Source: Actinomycetes bacterium
GTDB taxonomy: Bacteria > Actinomycetota > Acidimicrobiia > Acidimicrobiales > UBA8190
DNA: 21,899 nucleotides
Direction: 5' to 3'
Assembly (NCBI GenBank): GCA_021798135.1
Contig: JAJZYI010000020.1
Coordinates: forward strand, 1-21,899
In this document: piece after piece, positions 1 to 7,912 of the stretch
Numbering within the stretch: position 1 is the first letter of the stretch
Layout: the number at the start of each line of letters is the position of its first letter
The notes under the pieces: model-generated
What the model was told of the DNA's origin: nothing
Database searches by the model: none
The model's input: only the letters and a program-made list of their open reading frames with translations
Position numbers and translations under genes: made by a program

Positions 1-1
1 C

Positions 2-1492
2 CCCTTCGCCGGTGTGCCGGCTGCCGCCGTGCTCGCCCTCGCCGCCCTGCCGGCTGCCGCCGTGCTCGCCGCCGCCGCCCTGCCGGCCGGCGCCGTGCCG
101 AACAGCGCCGTGCCGAACAGCGCCGTGCCGAACAGCGCCGTGCCGAACAGCGCGACCACCGCGACGACCGGCGGGACGTCGGCCCGCCACGCACACCAGG
201 CGGCCTTGGTGGCCCGCTACGCCGGCAACGGCCTCCCCGCCTACGGCGACGCTCCCGACCTGGGCGGCCTGTCGGGGGTCACCATGAGCGCACCGGCCAC
301 CGCGCTGGCTGCATCGCCGACCGGCCTGGGCGCCTGGGTGGCGTCGGCCGACGGCGGGGTGTTCGCCCTCGGCGACGCCCCGTACCTGGGGTCGATGGGC
401 GGCAGGTGGCTGTACGCCCCCATCGTGGGCATGGCCGCCACCCCCGATGGCCAGGGCTACTGGCTCGTCGCCGCCGACGGCGGCATCTTCGCCTTCGGCG
501 ACGCCCGCTACTACGGCTCGATGGGCGGCCAGCCCCTCGCCCAGCCCGTCGTCGGCATGGCCGCCACCCCCGACGGCGAGGGCTACTGGCTCGTCGCCGC
601 CGACGGCGGCATCTTCGCCTTCGGCGACGCCCGCTACTACGGCTCGATGGGCGGCCAGCCCCTCGCCCAGCCCGTCGTCGGCATGGCCGCCACCCCCGAC
701 GGCGAGGGCTACTGGCTCGTCGCCGCCGACGGCGGCATCTTCGCCTTCGGCGACGCCCCGTACCTGGGCTCGGCCGCCGGCCAGCAGATCGGCACCTGGG
801 TGACGGGCATGGCCACCACCCCCGACGGCAAGGGCTACTGGCTCGTCGCCGCCACCGCCGGCGTCCTGCCGTTCGGCAACGCCACCTTCCTGGGCCCCAC
901 ACCCAACGACCCGCCGTTCTCGCCGACGGCGGCCATCGCCGCGACCCCCGACGGCCGCGGGTACTGGCTGCTGCAGCCCGACGACGTGGCCGTCGACTTC
1001 GCGCCGGCCACCCCCGGCGCGGCCGGTGCCGGCGACCGGCCCGTCGTGCAGGTCGCCGCCTCGCAGATCGGGCCGGACCCGGCCACCGCCCAGGGCCTCT
1101 TCTGCAACCCCTACGGACCGTGCGAGGACTGGTGCGCCCTGTTCGCGACGTGGGTGTGGCAGCAGGCGGGCATCGGCGTCCCGAGCCTGGCCTTCGTGGG
1201 TGACGTCTACACGTGGGGGCTGGGGCACGCCACCGTCCTGCCGCCCACAACGGCGCCCCGGCCCGGCGACGCCATCCTGTACGGCACCGGGCCGCAGAAC
1301 ACCACGACGTCGCCCCACATGGGCCTGGTGGCGCAGGTCTGGCCGGACGGTGCCGTCGTCACCATCGAGGGCGACGCCGGCCCGCAGCCCGACGGCAGGT
1401 ACGGCGTGGTCGCCAACGGGCCGTTCCTGCCGGCCGACGGCACGGAGGCACCGGCCGTCGGGCTGCCGACGTACGCGTACGTGCAGCCCTGA
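2..1492 (+). CDS. Secreted repeat protein with C-terminal CHAP amidase domain (5' end cut by window)
   Basis: The frame is open to the left edge. The first in-window start is GTG at 14, but the true start may lie outside. Residues below count from 14. An Ala/Leu-rich hydrophobic stretch (about 1-27) looks like a signal peptide, followed by four PNSAV-type repeats (28-47). Six copies of a 42-residue repeat (about 97-325) carry the core GYWLVAADGGIFAFGDA, a family common in secreted actinobacterial proteins and likely a beta-propeller-like or wall-binding scaffold (inference). The C-terminal part (about 345-492) looks like a CHAP cysteine peptidase/amidase: Cys374 in EDWCALFATWVW, His435 in SPHMGLVAQV and an acidic residue in VVTIEGD. 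CHAP enzymes cut peptidoglycan cross-bridges or amide bonds, so a cell-wall hydrolase acting outside the membrane is likely. The gene is convergent with the M50 protease gene. The domain call is firm; the substrate is unknown. Confidence 0.82.
   Translation, partial: PFAGVPAAAVLALAALPAAAVLAAAALPAGAVPNSAVPNSAVPNSAVPNSATTATTGGTSARHAHQAALVARYAGNGLPAYGDAPDLGGLSGVTMSAPATALAASPTGLGAWVASADGGVFALGDAPYLGSMGGRWLYAPIVGMAATPDGQGYWLVAADGGIFAFGDARYYGSMGGQPLAQPVVGMAATPDGEGYWLVAADGGIFAFGDARYYGSMGGQPLAQPVVGMAATPDGEGYWLVAADGGIFAFGDAPYLGSAAGQQIGTWVTGMATTPDGKGYWLVAATAGVLPFGNATFLGPTPNDPPFSPTAAIAATPDGRGYWLLQPDDVAVDFAPATPGAAGAGDRPVVQVAASQIGPDPATAQGLFCNPYGPCEDWCALFATWVWQQAGIGVPSLAFVGDVYTWGLGHATVLPPTTAPRPGDAILYGTGPQNTTTSPHMGLVAQVWPDGAVVTIEGDAGPQPDGRYGVVANGPFLPADGTEAPAVGLPTYAYVQP
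14..94 (+). repeat. 33-bp in-frame repeat forming the signal-peptide region
   Basis: Units starting at 14, 47 and 80 encode 11-residue segments of the form (V/L)PAAAVLAxAA, so the hydrophobic leader itself is built from tandem copies. The third unit diverges into the PNSAV repeats. Confidence 0.6.
95..154 (+). repeat. 15-bp tandem repeat, four copies (VPNSA)
   Basis: The unit gtgccgaacagcgcc occurs at 95, 110, 125 and 140. The first three copies are identical and the fourth differs in its last base. It encodes VPNSA directly after the hydrophobic leader, as a short linker. Confidence 0.9.
302..985 (+). repeat. 126-bp tandem repeat, six units, the central ones nearly identical
   Basis: Units begin at about 302, 428, 554, 680, 806 and 932, exactly 126 bp (42 codons) apart. 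Units 428 and 554 differ at only a few bases (Gln/Glu after PDG), and unit 680 is identical to 554 for about the first 78 bases. The outer units are diverged. The central copies therefore look like a recent duplication or conversion. Confidence 0.92.
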
Positions 1493-1729
1493 GCCACGCC
1501 GACGGCGCCGTCGCCTGCGGCGCCCGCCGGCGCTGGGTGACCCCGGCGGCCCCGGACGTGGCAACGCCCCGACCGCCATGCCCGCATGGCCATGCCGGCC
1601 GGCATCGGTGCGGCCCCCGCCAGGGCGACGTGACCCGGGCGGCCCGTGCCCTCAGGCCTCAGGCGGCCCGTGCCCCCAGGCCTCAGGCGGCCCGTGTCCC
1701 CAGGCCTCAGGCGGCCGTGCCCGCTGGCC
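1493..1729. other. Non-coding gap between convergent genes, with palindromes and repeats
   Basis: I see no gene here. A hairpin GCCATG-CCCG-CATGGC lies at 1575-1590 and a perfect 14-bp palindrome ATGCCGGCCGGCAT at 1592-1605. They may help end transcription from either side, but no T-run follows. A 24-bp tandem repeat starts at 1638. Confidence 0.6.
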
Positions 1730-1756
1730 TCAGGCGGCCGTGCCCGCCGGCATGCC
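1638..1756. repeat. 24/23-bp tandem repeat, about five copies
   Basis: The unit ggcggcccgtgcc-ccaggcctca occurs at 1638, 1662, 1686, 1710 (23 bp) and a partial copy at 1733. The TGA stop of the minus-strand M50 protease gene (1730-1732) lies at the end of the fourth copy, so the array overlaps the 3' end of that gene. Confidence 0.85.
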
Positions 1757-2896
1757 GGCCCGGTCACCTGCGCTCCGGCCGGGCGGCAGCCGGCCGGCGA
1801 GCACGGCGTCGACGTCGCTGGACGACAGCGCGCCGACGGCACGCTCCCCGGCGACCACGACGGCCCACGCAGCGTGGGGTGGCCAGCGCCGAGCCAGGTC
1901 GATCAGGGGCTCGTCCGGCCGGGTCGTCACCACCACCTGGCGCGGCCACGCCAGGTCGCGGAGTCGGACGACGGTGCGGAGCTCGTAGGGCACCATCAGC
2001 AGCTGGGCGACGGCGACCATGCCCGAGGGCCTGCCGGACCACTCGTGCAGCACCACGACCGGCCAGCGGGAGGCGGCGACGCCGCCGTCGAGCGCCGTGC
2101 GGACGTCCCACCAGTCCGGGACCGGTGCCGGGGCGACCGGCACCATGACATCGCCGACCGTGCGGTCCCCGACGGCCGCCTCGACGGCCGCCTGGCGGCG
2201 CTCCGCCGTCGCCCCCGCGCCCACGAACACCCCCGTGAGCGCGATCCACAGCCCCTCCGGCGAGCCGGCCACGGTCATCGCCACGCCGGCCACCGCCGCC
2301 CCGTAGCCCACGACCTGGCCGACCCGCGTGGTGGCGGCGGTGGCCCGCGCCCGGTCGTGCGACACGCGCCACACCAGCGCGTGCAGCATCCTGCCGCCGT
2401 CGAGCGGTGAGGCGGGAAGGGCGTTCAGGACGGCGAGCACCAGGTTCAGGCCGCCCAGCCATCCCAGGCTGACGGCCAGCAGGTCCGGGGCGCCCAGCGC
2501 CCGGGCGCCCACGGCGAGTCCCGTGAAGGCCGCGCCGATCACCAGCGAGACCGCCGGCCCCACGCCCGACAGGGCGAGCTCGGCCCGCGGCGACGACGGC
2601 TCGCCCTCGATCGTGGTGAAGCCGCCGAGGGCCCACACCACGATCCCGCCGACGGCCAGGCCCTGGCGCCGGGCCATCACGGCGTGCCCGACCTCGTGCG
2701 CGACCACGGTGCCGACGAACGCGAGCGCCGTCAGCACCGCCGCCAGCGCGTACCAGCCGCCGGTGCTGCCCGGCGCCGCCGAGGGCAGCACGGTCCGGCC
2801 GAGGCCGAGGGCGATCAGGGCCACGATGGCGACCGCGGTCCAGTTGGCCCCCAGCGGGACACCGGCCACCCGCCCAAGTCGGAAGCTCTCGCGCAT
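1730..2896 (-). CDS. M50 (site-2) family membrane metalloprotease with CBS domains
   Basis: An integral membrane zinc protease of the S2P/SpoIVFB type, which cleaves membrane-embedded substrates such as anti-sigma factors (family knowledge; the target here is unknown). With the start at 2896 it is 388 aa. The zinc motif HEVGH is at 67-71, the second ligand motif LDGGR at 165-169, and there are about six hydrophobic segments in the first 240 residues. The rest resembles a CBS pair (VGDVMVPV from about 242; ALSSSDVDAVLAG near the end), as in other bacterial M50B proteins that sense nucleotides. ATG at 2896 was chosen because GGAGAAGG lies just upstream; a longer reading to 2959 adds 21 residues without support. 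It lies 150 bp downstream of zwf on the same strand, so it probably has its own promoter. The C-terminus runs into a 24-bp repeat array. Confidence 0.88.
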   Translation of the reverse strand: MRESFRLGRVAGVPLGANWTAVAIVALIALGLGRTVLPSAAPGSTGGWYALAAVLTALAFVGTVVAHEVGHAVMARRQGLAVGGIVVWALGGFTTIEGEPSSPRAELALSGVGPAVSLVIGAAFTGLAVGARALGAPDLLAVSLGWLGGLNLVLAVLNALPASPLDGGRMLHALVWRVSHDRARATAATTRVGQVVGYGAAVAGVAMTVAGSPEGLWIALTGVFVGAGATAERRQAAVEAAVGDRTVGDVMVPVAPAPVPDWWDVRTALDGGVAASRWPVVVLHEWSGRPSGMVAVAQLLMVPYELRTVVRLRDLAWPRQVVVTTRPDEPLIDLARRWPPHAAWAVVVAGERAVGALSSSDVDAVLAGRLPPGRSAGDRAGMPAGTAA

Positions 2897-3046
2897 CGCA
2901 CCTTCTCCCCGGTGGTGCCCGCCAGCAGGCGGCCTGCCCGCTGCCGCGCACCCCGACATCCGTCCGGTACAACCCCGCCGCCGGCCTGGTCCATTCCTGC
3001 CGCCCCCTGTGGGTCAGCTGTGGGCGCCCCGCCTGCGCCCGGCGGC

Positions 3047-4567
3047 TCAGCGGGCCTGGCGCCACCGCCGCTCGAACGGCAGCCGCCAGGTGCGCGGCTC
3101 GATGAGCTGGCGGATCGCCGCGGGCCCCCAGCTCCCCGTCGGGTACGTGTGGATCGGCGGCGGGTCCTGGAGCAGCGGCACCGAGAGCTCCCAGACCCGC
3201 TCGATGCTCTCGGCGTCGTTGAACAGGGTCCGGTCGCCCACCATGGCGTCGTGGATCAGCCGCTCGTACGCCTCGAGCACGTCGCTCTCGTACCCGGTCT
3301 CGTGCAGGGCGAACTGCAGGCTCAGCTTGTCCAGCACCATCCCGGTGCCGGGACGCTTGCCGTAGAACGACAGCGACAGCCGCGAGGAGTCGGCCAGGTC
3401 GAAGGTGAGGTGGTCGGGCCCCTTCGAGCCGACGCCCGACCCGTTCGGGAACATGCTCTGCGGCGGCTCCCGGAAGGCGATCGAGATGATGCGGGCGCCC
3501 TCGGCCATCTCCTTGCCGGTCCGGAGGTAGAACGGCACGCCGGCCCACCGCCAGTTGTCGATCTCGCACTTGAGCGCCACGAAGGTCTCGGTCTGCGACT
3601 CGGGGTCGACGCCCGGCTTCGACCGGTACCCCTCGTACTGCCCGCGCACCACGCACGCGGGGTCGATCGGGCGCATCGACCGGAAGACCTTGTGCTTCTC
3701 GTCGCCGATCGGCTCGGGCTCGAGGGCCGTGGGCGGCTCCATCGCCATGAAGGCGAGGATCTGGAAGAGGTGCGTCACGACCATGTCTCGGAAGGCCCCG
3801 GTCGCCTCGTAGAAGCCGGCGCGGTCGTCCACCGACAGGGTCTCGGGGACGTCGATCTGGACGTGGTCGATGTGGTTGCGGTTCCAGATCGGCTCGAACA
3901 GGCCGTTGGCGAAGCGGAAGGCCAGGATGTTGAGCGCCGCCTCCTTGCCGAGGAAGTGGTCGATGCGGAACACCTGCGACTCGTCGAACACCACGTGGAC
4001 GGTCTCGTTGAGCCGCCGCGCGCTCTCCAGGTCGGTGCCGAAGGGCTTCTCCATGATGATCCGGGCCCGCTCGACGAGCTTGGCCTCGGCCAGCGTCTGG
4101 ACCACGGTGGCGGCGGCCGCCGGCGGCACGCTCAGGTAGTGCAGGAGCCGGGGCTCGCCGCTCAGGCCCTCGCGGGCTCGCTCGACGGCCTGGTGCAGGC
4201 CCTCCGCACCCAGGTGGTGGGGGACGAAGACGAGCCTCGACACGAAGGCTCGCCGCTGCTCGTCGGTGACGTCCGGCCGGCCGAACTCCTCGCAGGAGGT
4301 GAGCGCGAAGGCCCGGAACCGGTCGTCGTCCCAGTCGTCGAGCGCGGTGCCCACCACGGCGTACTGCGGCAGGAGGTGCGCCACGGCCAGGTGGAGCAGC
4401 CCCGGCAGCAGCTTGCGGCGGGCGAGGTCGCCGGTGGCCCCGAACAGCACCACGACGTGCGGATCGATCCGGTGGGTGTCCGTGCGACGCCGGGCCGCCG
4501 TGACGCCGGCGGCCGGAGCGGTAGCGACCGCCTCCTGCCCGTCGCTGGACGTTCTGGTGGTCGGCAC
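3047..4567 (-). CDS. zwf: Glucose-6-phosphate dehydrogenase
   Basis: Oxidises glucose 6-phosphate to 6-phosphogluconolactone with NADP+, the entry of the oxidative pentose phosphate pathway, in the cytoplasm. At 506 aa it has the usual family length. The N-terminal nucleotide-binding motif GATGDLARRK is near residues 43-52, and the active-site signature RIDHFLGKE is intact, as are EKPFG and the C-terminal substrate-domain blocks (FYLRTGKEM, FPNGSG). The GTG start at 4567 is preceded by a strong Shine-Dalgarno GGAGGTGAT about 9 nt away; a nearby ATG at 4574 is out of frame. The usual pentose-phosphate partners (tkt, tal, opcA, pgl) are not next to it, so it seems to stand alone, divergent from a MarR regulator. 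Identification is firm; regulation by the neighbour is only a guess. Confidence 0.96.
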   Translation of the reverse strand: MPTTRTSSDGQEAVATAPAAGVTAARRRTDTHRIDPHVVVLFGATGDLARRKLLPGLLHLAVAHLLPQYAVVGTALDDWDDDRFRAFALTSCEEFGRPDVTDEQRRAFVSRLVFVPHHLGAEGLHQAVERAREGLSGEPRLLHYLSVPPAAAATVVQTLAEAKLVERARIIMEKPFGTDLESARRLNETVHVVFDESQVFRIDHFLGKEAALNILAFRFANGLFEPIWNRNHIDHVQIDVPETLSVDDRAGFYEATGAFRDMVVTHLFQILAFMAMEPPTALEPEPIGDEKHKVFRSMRPIDPACVVRGQYEGYRSKPGVDPESQTETFVALKCEIDNWRWAGVPFYLRTGKEMAEGARIISIAFREPPQSMFPNGSGVGSKGPDHLTFDLADSSRLSLSFYGKRPGTGMVLDKLSLQFALHETGYESDVLEAYERLIHDAMVGDRTLFNDAESIERVWELSVPLLQDPPPIHTYPTGSWGPAAIRQLIEPRTWRLPFERRWRQAR

Positions 4568-4803
4568 GACGCATCACCTCCGGGTGGCTGGGTCCCGGGG
4601 CCGCGCCCCGCGGGGCGGGGCCCCCGTCGGCGACCGGGCGTGCGGGGCCGGCCCGACGCCGGCGGGACCGGCTCGCCACGACCCTGCCGAGACGGCACGA
4701 CCCTACCGAGAAGGGGGACGCTTCGCGCAGCACACCGGCGGCGCCTCCCTCACGAGGGCACCCTGCGGGCAATCCGGCCGGACGCGCGGGCAATAATGGC
4801 TGG
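4568..4803. promoter_or_regulatory. Divergent promoter region between zwf and the MarR gene
   Basis: Non-coding, 236 bp. A direct repeat ACGACCCTGCCGAGA / ACGACCCTACCGAGA lies at 4678-4692 and 4697-4711 (period 19, one mismatch). Read on the minus strand, the second copy contains TAGGGT (4700-4705), a weak -10 candidate for zwf. The repeat could also be a regulator site. Confidence 0.4.
4792..4797 (+). promoter_or_regulatory. -10 box of a probable leaderless promoter for the MarR gene
   Basis: AATAAT (5 of 6 to TATAAT) ends exactly 6 nt before the ATG at 4804, and there is no Shine-Dalgarno. Transcription would begin at or next to the start codon. No clear -35 is seen. Confidence 0.55.
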
Positions 4804-5295
4804 ATGCCAGGAAGATCGTCCGCGGCGGTCGAACCGGACCGCAGCGCCGTGGTGGAGGCGGTCCTGGGCGCCAGCCGTGTCCTGGTGGCGGTCGCCGCGC
4901 GCTCGCTCGCCGACGTGGCCGAGGAGGTCACGCTGCCGCAGTACCGGGCGCTGGTGGTCCTGGTGTCCCGGGGCCCCCAGCGGGTGGCGTCGCTGGCCGA
5001 GGCACTGGCCGTGACGCCACCCACCGCGACCCGGATGTGCGACCGCCTGGTGCGCAAGGGCCTGGTGCGCCGGCGCCCGTCCGACGAGGACCGGCGCGAG
5101 GTGCACCTGTCCATCAGCCCGGCCGGCCGCGACCTCGTCACCCGCGTCACCGCCCGCCGGCGCCGCGAGATCGCCAGCCTGCTCGCCGGCATCGCCGCCG
5201 AGGACCAGGCGGCGATGGTCGAGCTGTTCGGCCAGCTGGCGCAGGCCGCCGGCGAGGTTCCCGACCAGGACTGGGCGGTCGGCTGGGAGCTGTGA
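4804..5295 (+). CDS. MarR-family transcriptional regulator
   Basis: A 163-aa winged-helix regulator. The MarR core is clear: QYRALVVLVSRGPQRVASLAEALAVTPPTATRM holds the recognition helix (about 46-78), followed by the wing DRLVRKGLVRRRPSDEDRREVHLSISPAG (about 79-107) with the typical DxRR and a C-terminal dimer helix. Members usually act as dimeric repressors that release DNA on binding small phenolic or oxidised ligands. The start is fixed by a -10 box 6 nt upstream and the absence of any ribosome binding site. It is divergent from zwf and convergent with the CLC gene, so it could control itself and possibly zwf. The ligand is unknown. Confidence 0.9.
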   Translation: MPGRSSAAVEPDRSAVVEAVLGASRVLVAVAARSLADVAEEVTLPQYRALVVLVSRGPQRVASLAEALAVTPPTATRMCDRLVRKGLVRRRPSDEDRREVHLSISPAGRDLVTRVTARRRREIASLLAGIAAEDQAAMVELFGQLAQAAGEVPDQDWAVGWEL

Positions 5296-5369
5296 GCCCC
5301 CCGCCCGGCGCCGCGCCCGGCAGTGCCACCGCACCACAGCCCCACCGCCCAGCCGCATCACCAAGCGGT

Positions 5370-5388
5370 GACGGTGATCCTCACCGTC
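5370..5388. terminator. Hairpin between convergent MarR and CLC genes
   Basis: GACGGTGA-TCC-TCACCGTC is a perfect 8-bp stem with a 3-nt loop, overlapping the stop codon of the CLC gene (5387-5389). An alternative stem TCACC-AAGC-GGTGA lies at 5358-5371. There is no T-tract, but the position suits a bidirectional terminator. Confidence 0.5.
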
Positions 5389-7591
5389 AGACCATCTGCG
5401 TCCGGCTGGTCGGGTCAGGCTGGGGCGCGTCGTCCCCCTGCAGCAGCGACCGGAACCTCTCGACGACCTGGGGGCTGGCCAGGGCGCTGACCACGTCGCC
5501 CTGCTCCAGGACGGTCGACGCGGTCGCGAAGGTCAGCTCGTCGCCGTGCTGGACCGTGACGACCACGCACCCCGGCGGCAGGCCGGCGTGGCGGATCTCG
5601 CGGCCGGCGAGCGGGGAGCCGCGACCGACACGTTCCTCCACCGCCACCGAATGGGCCGTGACCTGGGAGATCCGGCCGACGTCGCTGTCGAGCGCCCGGC
5701 GATAGGCGCGCACCAGGTCGCTGACGGAGAGCACGCCGACGACGTGGCGGTCGCCGCTCGTGACGGTGACCCACCGCCCCCCGGCCTGGGTCAGGGCCTC
5801 CAGGCCGACGTCGAGGGTGGCCGCCACGGACACCGTGGTGGTGGTCGGGTCGACCGCCGGCCCGAGCCCGGCGTCGGGGTCGCCCGCCACCAGCTCGGCG
5901 ACCCGTTCGGTCTCCACCGTGCCGACGTAGGTGCCGCGGGCGTCGACCACCGGCGCGCCGGGGACGCCGACTCCCTGGAGCCGCTCCAGCGCCTCCGCCG
6001 CGCTCAGGTGGTCGTCGACGACCACGGTGGCGGCGCCGGTCACGGTGGCGACGCCCATGGTGGCGAGCAGCGGGAGCCCGAACTGCAGGCGGCTCGTGGG
6101 CGAGTCGGCACGGGTGCGCAGCTGCGAGCGGTAGATGCTGTCGTCGGAGCGGCCCACGATGAACCAGGCGATGGCCACGGCCACCATGGCCGGCGCCATG
6201 ATGCTGATGCTGCCCGTCATCTCGGCGACCATGACCATGACGGCCACCGCCGCCCGGGAGATGCCGCCGAACATGGCCATCATGCCCACGACCACGAACG
6301 GGGCGGGATCGTGGCCGACTCCGGGGGCGATGGGCTCGAGCACCCGCCAGACCGCCAGCCCGAGGAAGGCCCCGATGACCATGCCGGGCCCGAACACGCC
6401 GCCCGACCCTCCGGTGCCGATGGACAACGACGTGGCGAGGATCCGGGCGAGCGGCAGGGCCAGGACGATGATGAGCGGCGTGTGCAGCAGCTCGTTGCCG
6501 AGCCCCTTCTGGACCCAGCCGTACCCGGTCCCGAGCACCTGCGGCAGGCCCAGGGCGATCAGGCCGACGAGCAGGCCGCCCAGCGCCGGGCGGAGCTTCT
6601 GGCTGAACGGCAACCGGGCGCTGAGCGCGACCACGCCGTAGAAGCCCTTGGAGTAGAGCAGGCCGATCCCGCCGGCCAGCAGGCCGATGATGGCGAACCA
6701 CGCCAGCTGCAGCGGCTGGTGGAAGTGGTACGCGGGGATGGCGAACAGGGGGTGGTAGCCCAGGGCACCGCCGAAGATGGCGTAGGCGACGATGGACGCG
6801 AACACGCCGGGCAGCAGGGCCGAGTACTCGAAGTCGTCGCGGTAGACGATGTCGGCCGCCAGCACGGCGCCGCCGAGCGGTGCGCTGAAGATGGCGCCGA
6901 TGCCCGAGCCGATCCCCACCGCCACGGCGATGCGGCCGTCCTCGGGGGACAGGTCGAGCAGGCGTGCCAGCAGCGAGCCGAAGCCGGCACTGATCTGGGC
7001 GGTGGGACCCTCGCGGCCGCCCGAGCCGCCGGAGCCGATGGTGAGCGCCGAGGCGACCATCTTGACCACGACGGCGACCAGCCGGATGCCGCGCGGGTTG
7101 TGGTGGACGGCGTCGATGGCGGCGTCGGTGCCGTGCCCCTCCGCCTCGGGCGCCCACGTGAACACGATGAACCCGGCCAGCAGCCCGCCGAGCGCCACCA
7201 CCAGCGGGATCACCCAGGGCCGGACGAAGTGCGCCGAGCCCGCCGCGTAGCCCTCGCCGGCCGGCGTGGGCACGTGGTACCCGGCGATCCCGCCGAGGAA
7301 CAGGCGGGTCGCCCAGGTCAGGGCCTCGTAGAACACGATGGCGCCCAGCCCGGCGATGATCCCGATGATCGAGGCGAGCACCAGCCACTTCGGCAGGTAC
7401 GACAGGCCGTTCACGCGGCTGCCGAGGCGGCCCCAGAACGTCCGCCAGCCGGGGCGGCCGGCGGCCAGGCGCCCGAGGCCCCGTGCCCCGGCGGGCGGCC
7501 GGCCCGGCTTCCCTGGAGCCACGGGAGGCTTGCCGTCGACGGCGCCATTGTGGTCCGGCGACGGTCCGGTGGGCGGTGGCTGCCCCGTCAC
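5387..7591 (-). CDS. CLC-family chloride channel/transporter with CBS pair and TrkA-C domain
   Basis: A 734-aa membrane protein that moves chloride or related anions. About 65 cytoplasmic residues rich in Pro/Gly precede the CLC core (about 68-475), which carries GSGGSGGREGPTAQ with the gating glutamate at about 194 and a second conserved loop GTGGSGGVFGPG near 390. Two CBS modules follow (about 511-640), then a TrkA-C/RCK-C-like tail (about 645-725), implying regulation by a cytosolic ligand. The region aligned to the E. coli ClcA proton glutamate (Glu203) reads AADIVYRDDFEYSAL and seems to lack that residue, so it may be a channel or an uncoupled transporter; this alignment is by eye. The start is GTG at 7591 with no clear ribosome binding site; V24 or V60 are weaker alternatives. 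It is convergent with MarR. Confidence 0.92.
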   Translation of the reverse strand: MTGQPPPTGPSPDHNGAVDGKPPVAPGKPGRPPAGARGLGRLAAGRPGWRTFWGRLGSRVNGLSYLPKWLVLASIIGIIAGLGAIVFYEALTWATRLFLGGIAGYHVPTPAGEGYAAGSAHFVRPWVIPLVVALGGLLAGFIVFTWAPEAEGHGTDAAIDAVHHNPRGIRLVAVVVKMVASALTIGSGGSGGREGPTAQISAGFGSLLARLLDLSPEDGRIAVAVGIGSGIGAIFSAPLGGAVLAADIVYRDDFEYSALLPGVFASIVAYAIFGGALGYHPLFAIPAYHFHQPLQLAWFAIIGLLAGGIGLLYSKGFYGVVALSARLPFSQKLRPALGGLLVGLIALGLPQVLGTGYGWVQKGLGNELLHTPLIIVLALPLARILATSLSIGTGGSGGVFGPGMVIGAFLGLAVWRVLEPIAPGVGHDPAPFVVVGMMAMFGGISRAAVAVMVMVAEMTGSISIMAPAMVAVAIAWFIVGRSDDSIYRSQLRTRADSPTSRLQFGLPLLATMGVATVTGAATVVVDDHLSAAEALERLQGVGVPGAPVVDARGTYVGTVETERVAELVAGDPDAGLGPAVDPTTTTVSVAATLDVGLEALTQAGGRWVTVTSGDRHVVGVLSVSDLVRAYRRALDSDVGRISQVTAHSVAVEERVGRGSPLAGREIRHAGLPPGCVVVTVQHGDELTFATASTVLEQGDVVSALASPQVVERFRSLLQGDDAPQPDPTSRTQMV

Positions 7592-7679
7592 GGCCGGGCC
7601 GGCGCGCCGGTGAGGCGGGCGCGATGGCCAGGAGCGCCACCACGGGCTGAGGCGCGGCTGCAGCGCAGGCCGCCCGGAG

Positions 7680-7732
7680 AGATTACGTGCATAACCACAG
7701 TATTACAGACTGTATTACATAGACTGTGCACG
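7680..7732. promoter_or_regulatory. AT-rich island with direct and inverted repeats, likely promoter/operator
   Basis: This is the only markedly AT-rich block in the window. GTATTACA occurs at 7700-7707 and 7712-7719 (12-bp period, about one helical turn). AGACTGT occurs at 7707-7713 and 7721-7727. CACAGT (7696-7701) and ACTGTG (7723-7728) form inverted ends, as do CGTGCA (7686-7691) and TGCACG (7727-7732). Several -10-like hexamers occur on both strands (TATTAC, TACATA; TAATAC and TAATCT on the minus strand). It lies about 90-140 bp upstream of the CLC start. Confidence 0.5.
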
Positions 7733-7815
7733 CGCTCACGAGGGCCGCCGTCCTGACGGCGCGCTGCGGCACGGAGCCCGGCAGCGAGCACGCCGCGACC
7801 CGCAGCGAGCCGGTC

Positions 7816-7877
7816 GCGCACACCGCTCGACCCTCGAGAGGCGGCCGCGCACACCACCTCGAACCTCGAGAGCCGGC
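7816..7877. repeat. Imperfect 31-bp tandem duplication
   Basis: Two adjacent copies begin GCGCACACC and share CCTCGAGAG. They differ by a few bases and a 1-bp indel, and each contains a CTCGAG palindrome. No function is evident. Confidence 0.55.
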
Positions 7878-7912
7878 AGCGCAGGCCGGCCGCCCGCTTG
7901 GCGGCCGCGGCA

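Noticed and set aside
1764..5345. Very long minus-strand open frame (1193 codons)
   Set aside because: It runs across zwf, the M50 gene and MarR in other frames, with Arg/Pro/Gly-rich translation and no family signal. Such frames are common at this GC content.
5546..7756. Long plus-strand frame opposite the CLC gene
   Set aside because: The translation is rich in Asp/His/Gly/Arg and mirrors the codon bias of the real minus-strand gene. No domain is visible.
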